Below, one piece after another: positions 40,126 through 50,547 of a stretch of 64,000 nucleotides of DNA. Every line of letters begins with the position of its first letter. Positions within the stretch are counted from its first letter, which is position 1. The notes beneath the pieces are model-generated. The model did not search any database. It was given only the letters and a program-made list of their open reading frames with translations, and was not told the origin of the DNA. The position numbers were made by a program, and so were the translations under genes. This DNA is from Peribacillus simplex (lineage in GTDB: Bacteria > Bacillota > Bacilli > Bacillales > DSM-1321): contig NZ_CP011008.1 in NCBI RefSeq assembly GCF_001578185.1, positions 5,281,501 through 5,345,500 of the forward strand. The letters are read 5' to 3'.

Positions 40126-40265
40126 ATCTTAAAACCTCCCATTCTAAGAGGATACCATTTATATGTTTCTAGTAAAAAAGAAAAAAGTGAAAGGACAACA
40201 TGCCCAATCACATTTTTCGTCTATCTCTATTTTATCAATTTTTCACAGATATGAAACAGCTAAAA

Positions 40266-40715
40266 TTAGTTAATTTCTTTCACATGCACAGTCAGTGTCG
40301 CAGTGACTTCAGGGTGAAGCTTGACTGGAAGCTTTGTATGCCCTAAAGTGCGGATGCCTTCAGCAAGTTCCATTTTACGTTTATCAACCTTGATACCGTG
40401 TTTTTTCTGAAGCTCCGATGCAATTTGTTTAGTCGTGATGGAACCGAATAAACGCCCGCCCTCACCGGCTTTGGCAGATAGTTCAACCGTTAGTTTCTCC
40501 AGCTGCACTTTCAATTCTTCAGCATGCTGCAGTTCTTCTGCTGCAAGTGATTCTTCTTTATTTTTCTGGGCTTCCAATGTTTTTACATTTGTATTATTTG
40601 CTTCAACGGCCAATCCTTGTTTTAGCAGGAAATTATGTGCATAACCATCTGCAACATTTTTAACTTCCCCTTTTTTCCCTTTACCTTTTACGTCTTTCAG
40701 AAATATTACTTTCAT
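40266..40715 (-). CDS. rplI: Ribosomal protein bL9
   Basis: 149 residues beginning [20 protein letters not shown], the L9 signature, with a central helix and a C-terminal RNA-binding domain. It binds 23S rRNA domain V near L1 and helps frame maintenance. It overlaps the gdpP stop by four bases. Confidence 0.97.
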   Translation of the reverse strand: MKVIFLKDVKGKGKKGEVKNVADGYAHNFLLKQGLAVEANNTNVKTLEAQKNKEESLAAEELQHAEELKVQLEKLTVELSAKAGEGGRLFGSITTKQIASELQKKHGIKVDKRKMELAEGIRTLGHTKLPVKLHPEVTATLTVHVKEIN

Positions 40716-42682
40716 TCTTTTTGTCCCCCTTCTAAATATTCATCTATAGCTGTTTTTAATCGACTTTCTGCTTCATCAATGGAGCATGCCTGTTGAGTGG
40801 CGGCATTTGTTAAATGTCCGCCTCCATTTAACATTTCCATGATCACCTGTACATTGATATCACCAAGGGATCGCGCACTTATGCCTACTGTATCATCAGA
40901 TCGCTTAGCCATTACAAAGGAAGCAACAACGCCATCCATGGTCAATAGGGTGTCCGCAGCCTGAGCAATGAGCACCTGATTGTGGACCTGATCGGTTTTT
41001 GCCGAGGCAATTGCAATTCCCTTTTTATAAAAGATAACTTCTTCAATGAGCTTCGACCGTTTAATATAGGTGTCAACGTCTTCTTTTAAGAACTTCTGGA
41101 CAAGTACCGTATCAGCTCCATGTGCCCTTAGATAAGAGGCTGCATCGAAAGTACGTGAACCTGTTCTTAAAGTGAAGCTTTTCGTATCGACAATGATACC
41201 TGCAAGTAGCGCCGTTGATTCCAGCATATCTATCTTACTGCGTTTCGGCTGATATTCAAGCAGTTCGGTCACAAGTTCTGCTGTTGAAGACGCATATGGC
41301 TCCATATAGACGAGCAACGAGTTTTTGATGAACTCCTCACCCCGGCGATGATGGTCGATGACTACAACCTTATCGATCCTATTCAATAACCGCTCTTCAA
41401 TTACCATAGAAGGTTTATGTGTATCGACCACAACCAGCAATGTCTCATCCGTAATCATTTCAAGAGCATCATCAGGAGTTATAAACCGGGCATAAAGCTC
41501 TTCTTTATTTTTGATTTCCTCCATTAAACGGAGTACACTGCTATCAAGCTGCTGGGTGTTAATTACAATATAGCCTTCACGTTCATTCATTTGGGCAACT
41601 TTCAAAATGCCGATGGCTGAACCGATTGCGTCCATATCCGGGTTTTTATGGCCCATGACAATGACTTTATCACTATCAAGGACTATATCCTTCAATGCAT
41701 GGGAAATCACACGTGCACGGACCCTCGTGCGTTTTTCCATCGGATTGGTTTTACCGCCATAGAATTTCACTTTTCCATTCGCTTGCTTGATGGCTACCTG
41801 ATCACCGCCCCGTCCTAAAGCGAGATCCAAGCTGGACTGTGCAAGTGTACCTAGTTCCGGTAAGGATGACACTGCCGAGCCGACCCCGATGCTCAAGGTC
41901 AATGGTACATTTTGCTTGGCCGTCGTTTCCCTGATTTCATCCAAAATCGAGAATTTTCCCTTCTCAAGTTGCTGAAGGATATGCTCATTAAAGACAGCGA
42001 TGAATCGCTCCGAGGAAACCCGTTTAAAGAAAACGCCATTATCCCTTGCCCATTTATCAAGAAGTGAGGTAACCAAGCTATTAATGCTGCTTTTACGCTG
42101 ATCATCCATACCCTGTGTCAAATCATCATAGTTATCAAGGAGAATGATCGCAATTGCCGTTCGCTCATCTTCATATAGTTTCTCGATTTCCACTTGCTCC
42201 GTCACATCAAAAAAGTAAAGAAGCCTTTCCTCTCGCTTATGGACCACTTTGAATTTCCGATCGTGGAGCGTAATTGTCTCTGTCTCGATCTCTTGCTTAA
42301 TTAACGGAACGATCGAGTCCGCAACATCGTATAGCGATCTTCCTGCCAAGGAGTCTTCACTAAAACACGAAGCCAGGAATGGATTGGTCCATTCAATGTA
42401 ATAATCCTCATTAAAGAGCATGATCCCAATTGGCATTTCCAATAACGCTTCCTCACCGACCTTTTTTAAACGGTAAGATAAAGTCGTTATATATTCTTCT
42501 GTCTTACGTTGCTTTTTTTCTACCATTCTTAATGTTAAATAAAATAAACCAGCAAGAATCAATAAACCAACAAGTGCAATAACCCAATTATAATAAGCCA
42601 GTACGCCCAAAAGTAACACGCCCGCGGCCAGCATCCCATACACTGGGGACTTAATCGAGTATTCTTTCAAATAAGATGGCAT
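40712..42682 (-). CDS. gdpP: c-di-AMP phosphodiesterase GdpP (YybT)
   Basis: A 656-residue membrane phosphodiesterase: two N-terminal membrane segments (residues about 9-50), a degenerate heme-binding PAS domain (about 60-145), a degenerate GGDEF domain (about 150-300), and a DHH/DHHA1 catalytic unit with [18 protein letters not shown] and [13 protein letters not shown]. It hydrolyses c-di-AMP, which controls potassium balance and wall homeostasis. ATG 42682 is preceded by AGGAG and gives the family N-terminus MPSYLKEYS. It is cotranscribed with yybS upstream and rplI downstream. Confidence 0.93.
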   Translation of the reverse strand: MPSYLKEYSIKSPVYGMLAAGVLLLGVLAYYNWVIALVGLLILAGLFYLTLRMVEKKQRKTEEYITTLSYRLKKVGEEALLEMPIGIMLFNEDYYIEWTNPFLASCFSEDSLAGRSLYDVADSIVPLIKQEIETETITLHDRKFKVVHKREERLLYFFDVTEQVEIEKLYEDERTAIAIILLDNYDDLTQGMDDQRKSSINSLVTSLLDKWARDNGVFFKRVSSERFIAVFNEHILQQLEKGKFSILDEIRETTAKQNVPLTLSIGVGSAVSSLPELGTLAQSSLDLALGRGGDQVAIKQANGKVKFYGGKTNPMEKRTRVRARVISHALKDIVLDSDKVIVMGHKNPDMDAIGSAIGILKVAQMNEREGYIVINTQQLDSSVLRLMEEIKNKEELYARFITPDDALEMITDETLLVVVDTHKPSMVIEERLLNRIDKVVVIDHHRRGEEFIKNSLLVYMEPYASSTAELVTELLEYQPKRSKIDMLESTALLAGIIVDTKSFTLRTGSRTFDAASYLRAHGADTVLVQKFLKEDVDTYIKRSKLIEEVIFYKKGIAIASAKTDQVHNQVLIAQAADTLLTMDGVVASFVMAKRSDDTVGISARSLGDINVQVIMEMLNGGGHLTNAATQQACSIDEAESRLKTAIDEYLEGGQKE

Positions 42683-42720
42683 AGTTTCAGCTCCTAAAAG
42701 CATCTGTTTTACAAAAAAGT

Positions 42721-43668
42721 CTATTCCTTTTTCTTGATCGTCTCCCTAAAAGGAAATCCTAAATCTATTATACCTAAAAATCGTACGGCCGTTGTAATAA
42801 TCGGAATCGGCAGAAGCAAAGAAAAAACCACGATTAAAACAGGTATGGCTTTAGCCCATGACTTCACATGAGCGATATAAAATATCAGGGAATATCCTTG
42901 TAATAAAATGAAGAACTGCAGGATGAAAAATAGGTTCGATATGGCCATATATACAAAACTATTCTTGTCCGTATTCACAAAAAGAGCAAGAAGCATCGTA
43001 ATTAAATAATACCATAAAAGGCTTTTCGGGAGTCGCAGATCTCGAAAATGAGGCCATTTTATCGTCTTATCGCTGAACCTCTTCACAATGGGATGTGCAG
43101 CGAAGAAAATCAACAAAACCATGCTGACTGATATCAACACGAACAAACTTGGCATCAGCGTGTTTATCATGTCGATTGATTCATACATCTGCTTTTTGAC
43201 TTGTTCCGTCGGTGCCTGTCCTAAGGAATCCATGATGTCGATTGTTTTTTTTATAGATCCTTCAGCCATATTCATCGATTCTTCTATGTAATTAACATCC
43301 GTTATTAACACTGAAGCTGCATATATTAATAAAATCCCTCCCAGGAAGACAAGTACTGCACTTATGAACATTGGTGCCATCGGTTTGTCCTTTTTCAAAA
43401 AATAGCCGATCGCAATTCCCGTTGCCCCCATAAGCAAGGTAAGCGGGACAGACAATATCGTCCCGATGAGGATCGACAATAGTGAAGCAATGAATAGGTA
43501 ACCGAGGCTCCACGATAACTTTTGTTTGATTGTGACCAGTATGAATGGAATGGGTAAAAAGAAAATAGTGAAGATACCCACTAGCGGGACTCGAATGGTG
43601 ATGAACAGTAAAATGCAATATAGTGCCAAAAGGGCTCCACCCTCCGCAATTCGTCTCCCGTTATTCAT
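42721..43668 (-). CDS. yybS: YybS family membrane protein (DUF2232)
   Basis: A 315-residue polytopic membrane protein with about eight hydrophobic segments. It matches the YybS/DUF2232 family found next to gdpP in Bacillus. Function unknown. It starts about 180 bases downstream of the first group II intron and ends 38 bases before gdpP. Confidence 0.88.
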   Translation of the reverse strand: MNNGRRIAEGGALLALYCILLFITIRVPLVGIFTIFFLPIPFILVTIKQKLSWSLGYLFIASLLSILIGTILSVPLTLLMGATGIAIGYFLKKDKPMAPMFISAVLVFLGGILLIYAASVLITDVNYIEESMNMAEGSIKKTIDIMDSLGQAPTEQVKKQMYESIDMINTLMPSLFVLISVSMVLLIFFAAHPIVKRFSDKTIKWPHFRDLRLPKSLLWYYLITMLLALFVNTDKNSFVYMAISNLFFILQFFILLQGYSLIFYIAHVKSWAKAIPVLIVVFSLLLPIPIITTAVRFLGIIDLGFPFRETIKKKE

Positions 43669-43790
43669 TTTTTCACCCCCCCGTTAATATTAAAATTAAT
43701 GTCTTATCTTCATATTGTATCCGTTACGGCCAGGATATTTCAAACATCACATTATTTTTTGTAAGGAAAACTCCTTTTTAAATTCCTTTT

Positions 43791-43822
43791 AAAAATAAAA
43801 AAACCGCAATTCAGCGGTTTTT
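43791..43822 (-). terminator. Hairpin downstream of intron copy 1
   Basis: AAACCGC (43801-43807) pairs with GCGGTTT (43814-43820), with TTTTTATTTTT following on the minus strand. It would stop transcripts leaving the intron before yybS, as a second terminator beyond that of rpsR. Confidence 0.75.
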
Positions 43823-43844
43823 CAGCATAAGATCCTAACTTATA

Positions 43845-45732
43845 ATCGAGTAGGAGGAGGCGCCTAGCCTCCGACCTCTCACACCACCGTACGTACCGTT
43901 CGGTATACGGCGGTTCAGTTTAAGTCTGACGTAGTTTTGTATATCGTTCATATAGATTTACTAACCCATGATGGAGCCAATAAACATTATTAAGGGTTTT
44001 GTCTAGAATAGGACTATGCGCTATGCGCCAATAACCCTTTCTGCTATTTCCCCATTCATATGCTTTTCCAAATGGGACGCCTAATCCTTTGAGTTTCCTC
44101 ACCCTCGTTCTTGGTAATTTCCATTGCTTCCATAGGCACATTCTGAGTCTTCTTCGAATCCATGAATCTAAATTCTTCAATACGTTCGGAGTATCAATGA
44201 GGGCGAAATACCCCATCCAACCTCTAAGGTATTGCTTTAACTTATTTATTCGGAGTTCCATGGGTATCGGTAATTTTCTCGAGGTCATTTCCCTGATTCG
44301 TTTCTTTACCCTCTTCACCGTTTGTTTAGCCAGTAGAACCTTCGGGTTCTTCTTTGACTTCGTGAAACTAAAACCGAGAAACGTTCTGTTCCAAGGGCGA
44401 TCATACTTCGACTTCTCGTAGTTGACCTTTAGCTTCAGTTTATTTTCAATGAAGCTTGAGATATTTCCCATTGCACGTTTGGCGGCTTTTCGTGTCTTCA
44501 CAAAGATAGTACTGTCATCCGCATACCTTACGAATCGAAGATTGCGTTTCTCTAGTTCTTTATCTAAATCGTCTAACATGATATTAGATAATAAAGGACT
44601 TAACGGACCTCCTTGCGGAGTTCCCTCCTCACTTTTATGAAAAAGTCCGCCTATCATAATGCCTGCTTGAAGGAATTTACGAATCAGTTTAAGAACTCGT
44701 TTATCTTCAATTTTCCGCTCTAACATTCCCATGAGCTTGTCATGATTCACTTTATCGAAGAACTTCTCCAAATCCATATCCACTACCCATGTATAACCTT
44801 CGGTTATATAGGACTTTGCCTTTCGAACCGCCTGGTGCCCTTGTTTGTTAGGGCGAAATCCATAGCTATTCTCCGAAAAGGTTGAGTCATATATCTTGGT
44901 CAATATTTGGGCAATGGCTTGTTGAATGAAACGGTCTAGAACGGTTGGAATACCCAAAAGCCGAACTCCGCCGTTTGGTTTCGGGATTTCGATACGACGG
45001 ACGGGCTTCGGTTGATAGGTACCCTGTAAAAGGGCAGTTTTCATGTTGTACCATTCGGTTACGAGGTGCGGTCTCAGGTTTTGGACCCGCATTCCATCTA
45101 CACCATGGCTTCCCTTATTTCTTTCTACACGCTTCAATGCCTGTATTAAGTTTTCCCTCTCTAGTATCTGTTCCATTAACATCGTTGATATCCTTTCTAC
45201 GTGGATAAATGGTCTATTTGTGCCTTTATCTGCTCCACCCTTTTGAAGTTCCCCGTGTATTCACCACTTCTTCCTTCAAATAAGTTCCGTTAGGAATTGT
45301 TTGCTTCTTCACAGATAACGAACGCCTAGTATTCATCCTCCTTAATCTGTTCGGTCCTTCCTTGTCTTCTCGAGTAGACAAGTACTATGACCTCTGCTGA
45401 CTTCTGATGATTCAGCTGTCCATCACTGGAAAGGTTACCAAGTGTACTTGGCTGTCATCAGACCTCCCCGGGTAAGAGTGCAATCTTTCCCTCCATCTAT
45501 CTGCTTCATTTACTCTGTACCACCTTCGGCAGTAAGGACTTTGTTTTGTTTCGCAAACTCATCCAATGATACCTAGCCTTATATGAAGTTCGTGTTCCTC
45601 AGACCGGAGGTTTGCCGCTTGCTTCCTTCAGATTCCACGTCACCGTGGACACCCTTGCATTAAGCTAACCACTACTACTGCCTTCATGATTCGGGACTTC
45701 CACCCTATAGATTGCACCCATGCCGGGCGCAC
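43845..45732 (-). mobile_element. Group IIC intron, copy 1, inserted after the rpsR terminator
   Basis: 1,888 bases on the minus strand from GTGCGCCCGG (5' end, 45732) to CTACTCGAT (3' end, 43845). Domain V is at about 43882-43915 and carries CGC in ACCGCCGTATACCG, the catalytic triad variant of class C introns; a domain VI hairpin (GGAGGC/GCCTCC) follows. It encodes one maturase. The 5' exon is the rpsR terminator hairpin and its T-run, the preferred target of group IIC introns. Apart from one base (45063 versus 60200) I found no difference from copy 2. Confidence 0.92.
43920..45182 (-). CDS. ltrA: Group II intron reverse transcriptase/maturase (copy 1)
   Basis: A 420-residue intron-encoded protein. 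Reverse transcriptase blocks include VDMDLEKFFDKVNHDKLMG, EGTPQGGPLSPLLSNIMLDD and the YADD box (RFVRYADDSTIF), followed by the maturase X domain (PIPMELRINKLKQYLRGWMG). There is no HNH endonuclease domain, as is normal for class C introns. It helps splicing and reverse-splicing of its host intron. The protein is identical to that of copy 2. Confidence 0.95.
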   Translation of the reverse strand: MLMEQILERENLIQALKRVERNKGSHGVDGMRVQNLRPHLVTEWYNMKTALLQGTYQPKPVRRIEIPKPNGGVRLLGIPTVLDRFIQQAIAQILTKIYDSTFSENSYGFRPNKQGHQAVRKAKSYITEGYTWVVDMDLEKFFDKVNHDKLMGMLERKIEDKRVLKLIRKFLQAGIMIGGLFHKSEEGTPQGGPLSPLLSNIMLDDLDKELEKRNLRFVRYADDSTIFVKTRKAAKRAMGNISSFIENKLKLKVNYEKSKYDRPWNRTFLGFSFTKSKKNPKVLLAKQTVKRVKKRIREMTSRKLPIPMELRINKLKQYLRGWMGYFALIDTPNVLKNLDSWIRRRLRMCLWKQWKLPRTRVRKLKGLGVPFGKAYEWGNSRKGYWRIAHSPILDKTLNNVYWLHHGLVNLYERYTKLRQT

Positions 45733-45769
45733 AAAAAAGGCACATTAAGGAAAACTCCTCAATGTGCCA
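45733..45769 (-). terminator. Terminator of rpsR (5' exon of intron copy 1)
   Basis: GGCACATT pairs with AATGTGCC (and internal AGGA with TCCT), followed by TTTTTT that abuts the intron 5' GTGCG directly. Confidence 0.9.
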
Positions 45770-45774
45770 ATTTA

Positions 45775-46014
45775 TTATTCACCAGATACATATGGAAGTA
45801 ATGCCATAGTACGTGAGCGTTTAATAGCAATCGTTAATTTACGTTGATATTTAGCGCTTGTGCCAGTTACACGACGTGGTAAAATTTTACCGCGTTCTGA
45901 GACGAATTTTTTAAGAAGATCTGTATCTTTGTAATCAATTTTAGTGATTCCGTTAGATGTGAAATAACAAACCTTTTTACGCTTACCGCGTCCTTTACGT
46001 CCACCCATTGCCAT
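45775..46014 (-). CDS. rpsR: Ribosomal protein bS18
   Basis: A 79-residue small-subunit protein, basic N-terminus and the core [20 protein letters not shown]. It binds with S6 to 16S rRNA helix 22. Third gene of rpsF-ssb-rpsR. Confidence 0.97.
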   Translation of the reverse strand: MAMGGRKGRGKRKKVCYFTSNGITKIDYKDTDLLKKFVSERGKILPRRVTGTSAKYQRKLTIAIKRSRTMALLPYVSGE

Positions 46015-46061
46015 AATAAATTTCCCTCCCTGCTTTTTAAATTTTCATTTTAAACGGCTGT

Positions 46062-46592
46062 TTAAAACGGAAGATCGTCATCTGAAATGTCGATTGTTTT
46101 ACCGTCATTTGCAAATGGATCATCATCTACACGAGTGTAGTTGTTATTGCTCCGTTGATTCTGATTAGGATTTTGTCCATACGAATTGTTGTCATTTCCG
46201 TTATTATTGTTACCATAACTTTTTTGACCTCCACCGTAAGAACCGCCTTCATTTCTTTCACCCGCTGAACTGCTTCGTGGTTCAAGGAATTGAACGCTCT
46301 CAGCCAGAATCTCCGTCACATATACGCGTTTGCCGTCTTGTCCTTCATAATTACGTGTTTGGACACGTCCATCCACGCCAGCTAAACTGCCCTTTTTCAA
46401 GAAGTTAGCTACATTTTCTGCCGGTTTACGCCAAACTACACAGTTAATGAAATCCGCTTCACGTTCACCTTGCTGATTCGTAAAACCACGATTCACAGCT
46501 AAAGTAAAGGTAGCTACGGGAACTCCATTAGGTGTATATCGCAATTCAGGATCTTTAGTTAAGCGTCCTACCAAAACTACGCGATTCATCAT
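46062..46592 (-). CDS. ssb: Single-stranded DNA-binding protein SsbA
   Basis: 176 residues: an OB-fold ([20 protein letters not shown] to about 105), a Gly/Asn/Gln-rich linker, and the acidic tip DISDDDLPF that recruits replication and repair proteins. ATG 46592 gives the usual N-terminus and has AGGGG upstream; three open codons before it are not initiators with better context. Sits between rpsF and rpsR as in Bacillus. Confidence 0.96.
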   Translation of the reverse strand: MMNRVVLVGRLTKDPELRYTPNGVPVATFTLAVNRGFTNQQGEREADFINCVVWRKPAENVANFLKKGSLAGVDGRVQTRNYEGQDGKRVYVTEILAESVQFLEPRSSSAGERNEGGSYGGGQKSYGNNNNGNDNNSYGQNPNQNQRSNNNYTRVDDDPFANDGKTIDISDDDLPF

Positions 46593-46618
46593 CAGAATCA
46601 ACCCCTAGGTTTCAAACT

Positions 46619-46634
46619 TGTTTCACGTGAAACA
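46619..46634. other. parS centromere site (perfect)
   Basis: TGTTTCACGTGAAACA matches the Bacillus parS consensus TGTTNCACGTGAAACA at all positions, in the gap between rpsF and ssb. ParB (Spo0J) encoded about 5 kb away should load here. Confidence 0.93.
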
Positions 46635-46662
46635 AGATTAGAATTTATATTAAAATATTGGA

Positions 46663-46947
46663 TTAGACTTCTTCTCTAGTAGCCATGTGGCGAATAATGT
46701 CTTCACTGATTTTAGCAAGACGATCGAATTCTTGAATCGCAGCACTTTCAGCGTTAACTTTAAGAAGCATGTAGTAACCATCACGGAAATCATTGATTTC
46801 GTATGCAAGACGGCGTTTACCCCATTCTTTTGCTTCTACTTCCGCACCATTATCAGAAAGGATTGTGTTGAAACGTTCAACTAAAGCTTTTTTAGCTTCT
46901 TCCTCAATGTTTGGACGGATGATATACATAATTTCGTATTTTCTCAT
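46663..46947 (-). CDS. rpsF: Ribosomal protein bS6
   Basis: 95 residues beginning [20 protein letters not shown], the S6 ferredoxin-like fold. ATG 46947 follows AGGAGGTGACAGTG; sixteen open codons upstream include the ribosome site and are not translated. First gene of the rpsF-ssb-rpsR operon. Confidence 0.97.
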   Translation of the reverse strand: MRKYEIMYIIRPNIEEEAKKALVERFNTILSDNGAEVEAKEWGKRRLAYEINDFRDGYYMLLKVNAESAAIQEFDRLAKISEDIIRHMATREEV

Positions 46948-46970
46948 CACTGTCACCTCCTTTTGGTCTA

Positions 46971-46990
46971 AGCGGCCCAATTGGGCAAGG
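46971..46990 (-). promoter_or_regulatory. Hairpin in the rpsF leader, possible S6:S18 autoregulatory site
   Basis: GCCCAATTGGGC (46975-46986) is a perfect palindrome followed by CGC, just ahead of the rpsF ribosome site on the minus strand. An S6:S18-binding leader mimicking 16S helix 22 is known ahead of rpsF in many bacteria; whether this is one needs structural comparison. Confidence 0.3.
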
Positions 46991-47102
46991 AGCAATTATT
47001 TATAATTACTCACAAGATAAAATTATAGCATAGTTAAAGTGGCTTTGCAACGAACGGTTCGACTTATTACAATTAATTGAAATCTAATGGATTAAAGGCT
47101 CA

Positions 47103-47139
47103 AAAAAGACCCTGCATTGGGAAAATGCAGGGTCTTTTT
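47103..47139 (-). terminator. Terminator of ychF
   Basis: A 13-base-pair stem AAGACCCTGCATT/AATGCAGGGTCTT with T-tract on both strands, five bases after the ychF stop. Confidence 0.92.
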
Positions 47140-47142
47140 AAC

Positions 47143-48243
47143 TTAAACGTTGAAACGGAAATGGATTACATCGCCATCGTTAACGATGTATTCTTTTCCT
47201 TCTAATCGAACTTTTCCTGCTTCTTTTGCAGCACTATGACTACCCGCTTCAAGCAAATCGGTATAAGAAACGATTTCGGCACGGATGAAGCCACGTTCGA
47301 AGTCCGTATGAATGACACCTGCACATTGAGGGGCTTTCATACCTTTACGGAATGTCCATGCACGCACTTCCTGTACACCAGCTGTAAAGTATGTTGCCAA
47401 TCCGAGAAGATTATATGAAGCACGGATCAACTGGTCAAGACCCGACTCTTCAATGCCAAGTTCAGATAGGAACATTTCCTTTTCTTCACCTTCAAGCTCT
47501 GCAATTTCTTCTTCGATTTTGGCACAAATTACGATTACTTCTGCATTTTCCTTCGCAGCATATTCACGAACTTGCTGAACATATTCATTATCGTCAGCAT
47601 TAGCCACTTCATCTTCGCTCACATTCGCCACATAAAGAGTCGGCTTCGCCGTAAGCAAGTGCATGCCCTTCACCATTTTTTGCTGTTCCTCGGTAAATTC
47701 AACTGAACGGGCGGGCCTTTCATTCTCCAATGCTTCTTTTAAAGCCACAAGAATTTCATGTTCAGCCACTGCGCCTTTATCTTTTTGCTTGGCCATTTTT
47801 CCGACACGGTCGATGCGTTTGTCAACGGATTCCAAATCGGCCAGGATCAATTCAAGGTTGATGACTTCGATATCATCGATTGGATTTACTTTTCCAGAAA
47901 CATGAGTAATGTTATCGTCTGCGAAACAACGGACAACCTGACAAATTGCATCCACTTGACGGATATGGGAAAGGAATTTATTACCGAGACCTTCTCCTTT
48001 ACTGGCCCCTTTTACAATTCCGGCGATATCCGTGAATTCAAATGCTGTCGGAACCGTTTTTTTTGGTTTGACCAATTCTGTCAATTTTTGCAGACGGTGA
48101 TCTGGCACTTCAACAATCCCTACATTTGGGTCAATCGTACAGAAAGGATAGTTGGCAGATTCCGCACCTGCCTGAGTAATTGCATTAAATAAAGTGGATT
48201 TACCTACGTTAGGCAAACCTACTATACCAGCTGTTAAAGCCAT
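47143..48243 (-). CDS. ychF: Redox-regulated ATPase/GTPase YchF (Obg family)
   Basis: A 366-residue TRAFAC P-loop protein. G1 is [14 protein letters not shown]3 is DIAGIVKGA, an inserted coiled coil lies at about 130-200, and the TGS domain is C-terminal. YchF prefers ATP and binds ribosomes; its cellular role is linked to stress and redox responses. Corresponds to yyaF in Bacillus. Confidence 0.95.
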   Translation of the reverse strand: MALTAGIVGLPNVGKSTLFNAITQAGAESANYPFCTIDPNVGIVEVPDHRLQKLTELVKPKKTVPTAFEFTDIAGIVKGASKGEGLGNKFLSHIRQVDAICQVVRCFADDNITHVSGKVNPIDDIEVINLELILADLESVDKRIDRVGKMAKQKDKGAVAEHEILVALKEALENERPARSVEFTEEQQKMVKGMHLLTAKPTLYVANVSEDEVANADDNEYVQQVREYAAKENAEVIVICAKIEEEIAELEGEEKEMFLSELGIEESGLDQLIRASYNLLGLATYFTAGVQEVRAWTFRKGMKAPQCAGVIHTDFERGFIRAEIVSYTDLLEAGSHSAAKEAGKVRLEGKEYIVNDGDVIHFRFNV

Positions 48244-48395
48244 TTATATTTCACTCCTTCAAGATAATTCGTACATATGGGAAAAAGTCTGATTTTCTAT
48301 AAAAACCATCCAATTACCTAAACCTTTCCCAATTATAGATTTCGCTTCCTAAAAAGACAAGTAAATCATGAGAAACTCAGGACTGCCTTCACTCA

Positions 48396-48425
48396 AAAAA
48401 AAAGCATGATCACTCCTCATGCTTT
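48396..48425 (-). terminator. Terminator overlapping the end of the DUF951 gene
   Basis: AAAGCATGA pairs with TCATGCTTT, followed by TTTTTTTTG on the minus strand. The 5' arm uses the last codons of the gene. Confidence 0.8.
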
Positions 48426-48607
48426 TGTAGAACTTTTTTCATTTTCTTCGCGAATTCACGTCGAGGCAGCATTACGCTATGACCGCAGCCTTCACATTTT
48501 ATCCGGATATCCATACCAAGTCGAATGATTTTCCACTTATTTACTCCACAGGGATGTGGTTTTTTCATTTCCACAATATCCTTAAGCGCAAACTCTTTTT
48601 CTTCCAT
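48410..48607 (-). CDS. DUF951 family protein (YyzM-like)
   Basis: A 65-residue protein from ATG 48607, nine bases after AGGGGG; an ATG two codons upstream is too close to that site. It contains KPHPCG near the N-terminus and CEGCGHSVMLPRREF in the C-terminal half, a probable zinc-binding arrangement. Conserved downstream of mscS in Bacillus origin regions, function unknown. Confidence 0.85.
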   Translation of the reverse strand: MEEKEFALKDIVEMKKPHPCGVNKWKIIRLGMDIRIKCEGCGHSVMLPRREFAKKMKKVLQKHEE

Positions 48608-48627
48608 AACCATGAGCCCCCTAATTC

Positions 48628-49464
48628 CTATGACTCGCTGCCATTGTACGTAGATTTAATCCCACTTAAATCAAGCGCAGCACTTATTTCTTTTCTTAAT
48701 ATTCTACTCATTTCGACATGATGCATCGGTTTTGTTTCAGCAGTGACCCGAAAGACAACTTCATCAGGACTTATCGCTTCAATTCCTAAAAATTCAGGTG
48801 CTTTGACTAAGAAGTCATATTTGCCTTCCATATTATTCAAGGTTTGAATGAGTACCCTCTCAGCAAGTTCTACTGATCCATCATTAGGTATAGCTACATC
48901 CACAACAGCCTTACTATTTAATATAGAATAATTTGTAACTTGAACAATACTACCATTAGGTATGAGGTGCAATTCTCCTGAGCTACTTTTAATCTTTGTT
49001 GTACGAAGCCCAATTTCGAGAACTTCACCCTCAAATGTATTAATTTTAATATAGTCCCCAACCGAGAAGTGATCTTCAAAAATCACAAAGAATCCTGTGA
49101 TAATATCTTTTACCAAACTTTGAGCACCGAACCCAACTGCCAAACCAAGTATCCCAGCTCCAGCCAGCAAAGCCTTTACATCAAATCCGAAAATTTCAAG
49201 AATCATTACCAAGGCAATAAAATTAATAACATAAGTGACTATATTTTCCAGTAACTTAATGAGTGTCGTTTCTCTGCGCTCTGAAACGCGAATAGGACTT
49301 CTTAAGCGAACCGCGAAAAATTTACTTATGACCGTCTTTCCTATTCTAATAATAATACGTGATAACAGGAGAACAAGGAAGATTTTAATGATTCCTTCCC
49401 CTAATAGTAACCATAATTTTTCATCCATTACCTCTTTTGTAACGTTATCATAAATGCGTTCCAT
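48628..49464 (-). CDS. Small-conductance mechanosensitive channel, MscS family
   Basis: A 278-residue channel: three membrane helices (about 15-35, 60-85, 88-118) with the Gly/Ala-rich pore helix ALLAGAGILGLAVGFGAQSL, then the beta domain (FEDHFSVGDYIKINTFEGEV) and an alpha/beta C-terminus. It opens under membrane tension to release solutes. AGGAGG precedes ATG 49464. Probably cotranscribed with the DUF951 gene. Confidence 0.92.
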   Translation of the reverse strand: MERIYDNVTKEVMDEKLWLLLGEGIIKIFLVLLLSRIIIRIGKTVISKFFAVRLRSPIRVSERRETTLIKLLENIVTYVINFIALVMILEIFGFDVKALLAGAGILGLAVGFGAQSLVKDIITGFFVIFEDHFSVGDYIKINTFEGEVLEIGLRTTKIKSSSGELHLIPNGSIVQVTNYSILNSKAVVDVAIPNDGSVELAERVLIQTLNNMEGKYDFLVKAPEFLGIEAISPDEVVFRVTAETKPMHHVEMSRILRKEISAALDLSGIKSTYNGSES

Positions 49465-49854
49465 CTTTTCCTCCTGGCTAATCCAAAATTCTGCAAAACT
49501 TTTATATTTTCTCTATGACTTTACCATACCGACTTATTTCTCTACCCCTCACGCTGTGAGATAACCCGAATAGGAGAAGTTTTCTCTATTTTATCAATAA
49601 ATAAGGGTTTCTGTACAAAAAAAATATGGGTATATAGGTAAAAGAAATAGAAGTTTTTTCCGAGTTAATCCAGTAATTTGTTACTAGAATGTATAAATGA
49701 AAGCAATTGGTAGAGGAAGAAAAGTCAATCCATTTCCCCTTCACCTGTTTGCAAGTTCTACAAAAATTTCCCTCATCTGTTACGTTAAATACCGTATATT
49801 TTTTCCTTTTTATCCGTATACTGTAATACCAAATAAAGTAAAGGAGTTGAGCCG
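49465..49854. other. Divergent spacer between mscS and yyaC
   Basis: 390 bases, AT-rich, with no frame I trust. It holds the two divergent promoters. GTATATT and TATACTGT elements about 60-30 bases before yyaC loosely resemble a sporulation sigma-E promoter, but the match is weak. Confidence 0.35.
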
Positions 49855-50490
49855 ATGAATCTGAATTCTAGTCTATTTAATAATAATAAAAATAGATTGA
49901 GCCGCATCCTGCATGAAGATACGGATGCATCCAAACAAATTTCCCAGGAATTAATCAACCTTCTACCAACTGGAAAGCTTCAAACAATCGTCATCGTCTG
50001 TATAGGCACAGACCGTTCTACAGGCGATTCCCTCGGACCACTTGTCGGCACTCTGCTAAGTGAAAAAGCTGAAAACAGTTCTTCATCGTTCCATGTTTAT
50101 GGTACTTTAGATGACCCTATACATGCGATGAATTTATCGGAAAAATTAAATGAAATAAAAAAGATTCATACCAATCCATTTATAGTCGGAATCGATGCTT
50201 GCTTAGGGAAGATGAAAAGTGTCGGTATTGTCCAAATCGGTCAAGGACCAGTGAAACCAGGTGCTGGGGTCAATAAAGATCTTCCTTCCGTTGGAAATGC
50301 CCATATAACAGGAATCGTGAATGTAAGTGGCTTCATGGAGTTCATGGTCTTGCAAAACACTCGTCTTAATCTTGTGCTAAAAATGGCCAAAACCATCGCC
50401 GAGGGGATTTATGAAGCACAAAATCATTATCCAGTAAAACCTTCCATCACTCCTTTCACATTGTCATTCAAGCAAGAAAAAACCCTTTGA
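49855..50490 (+). CDS. yyaC: Spore protease YyaC (DUF1256)
   Basis: A 211-residue protein of the YyaC/DUF1256 family, related in fold to the germination protease GPR and hydrogenase-maturation peptidases. Conserved blocks are VCIGTDRSTGDSLGPLVG and IVGIDACLGKMKSVGIVQIG. AAAGGAG precedes ATG 49855. Its presence indicates an endospore former. It is one of the few plus-strand genes in the origin-proximal half. Confidence 0.92.
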   Translation: MNLNSSLFNNNKNRLSRILHEDTDASKQISQELINLLPTGKLQTIVIVCIGTDRSTGDSLGPLVGTLLSEKAENSSSSFHVYGTLDDPIHAMNLSEKLNEIKKIHTNPFIVGIDACLGKMKSVGIVQIGQGPVKPGAGVNKDLPSVGNAHITGIVNVSGFMEFMVLQNTRLNLVLKMAKTIAEGIYEAQNHYPVKPSITPFTLSFKQEKTL

Positions 50491-50513
50491 TCTGTTTTGC
50501 TGATCAAAAAAAT

Positions 50514-50547
50514 GAAGGAAGGGATTATTCCCTTCCTTCTTTTATTT
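50514..50547 (+). terminator. Terminator of yyaC
   Basis: GAAGGAAGGG pairs perfectly with CCCTTCCTTC and is followed by TTTTATTT. An A-run precedes it, so it could once have served the convergent gene as well. Its T-tract end (TTATTT) is the target duplicated by the next element. Confidence 0.9.

Noticed and set aside
44089..44640. Plus-strand frames inside both introns (also 59226-59777)
   Set aside because: They are antisense to the maturase gene, whose reverse transcriptase motifs are unmistakable.
43845..45732. A conventional insertion sequence with a transposase
   Set aside because: The encoded protein is a reverse transcriptase/maturase, the ends are GTGCG...AT, and no target duplication or terminal inverted repeats exist.
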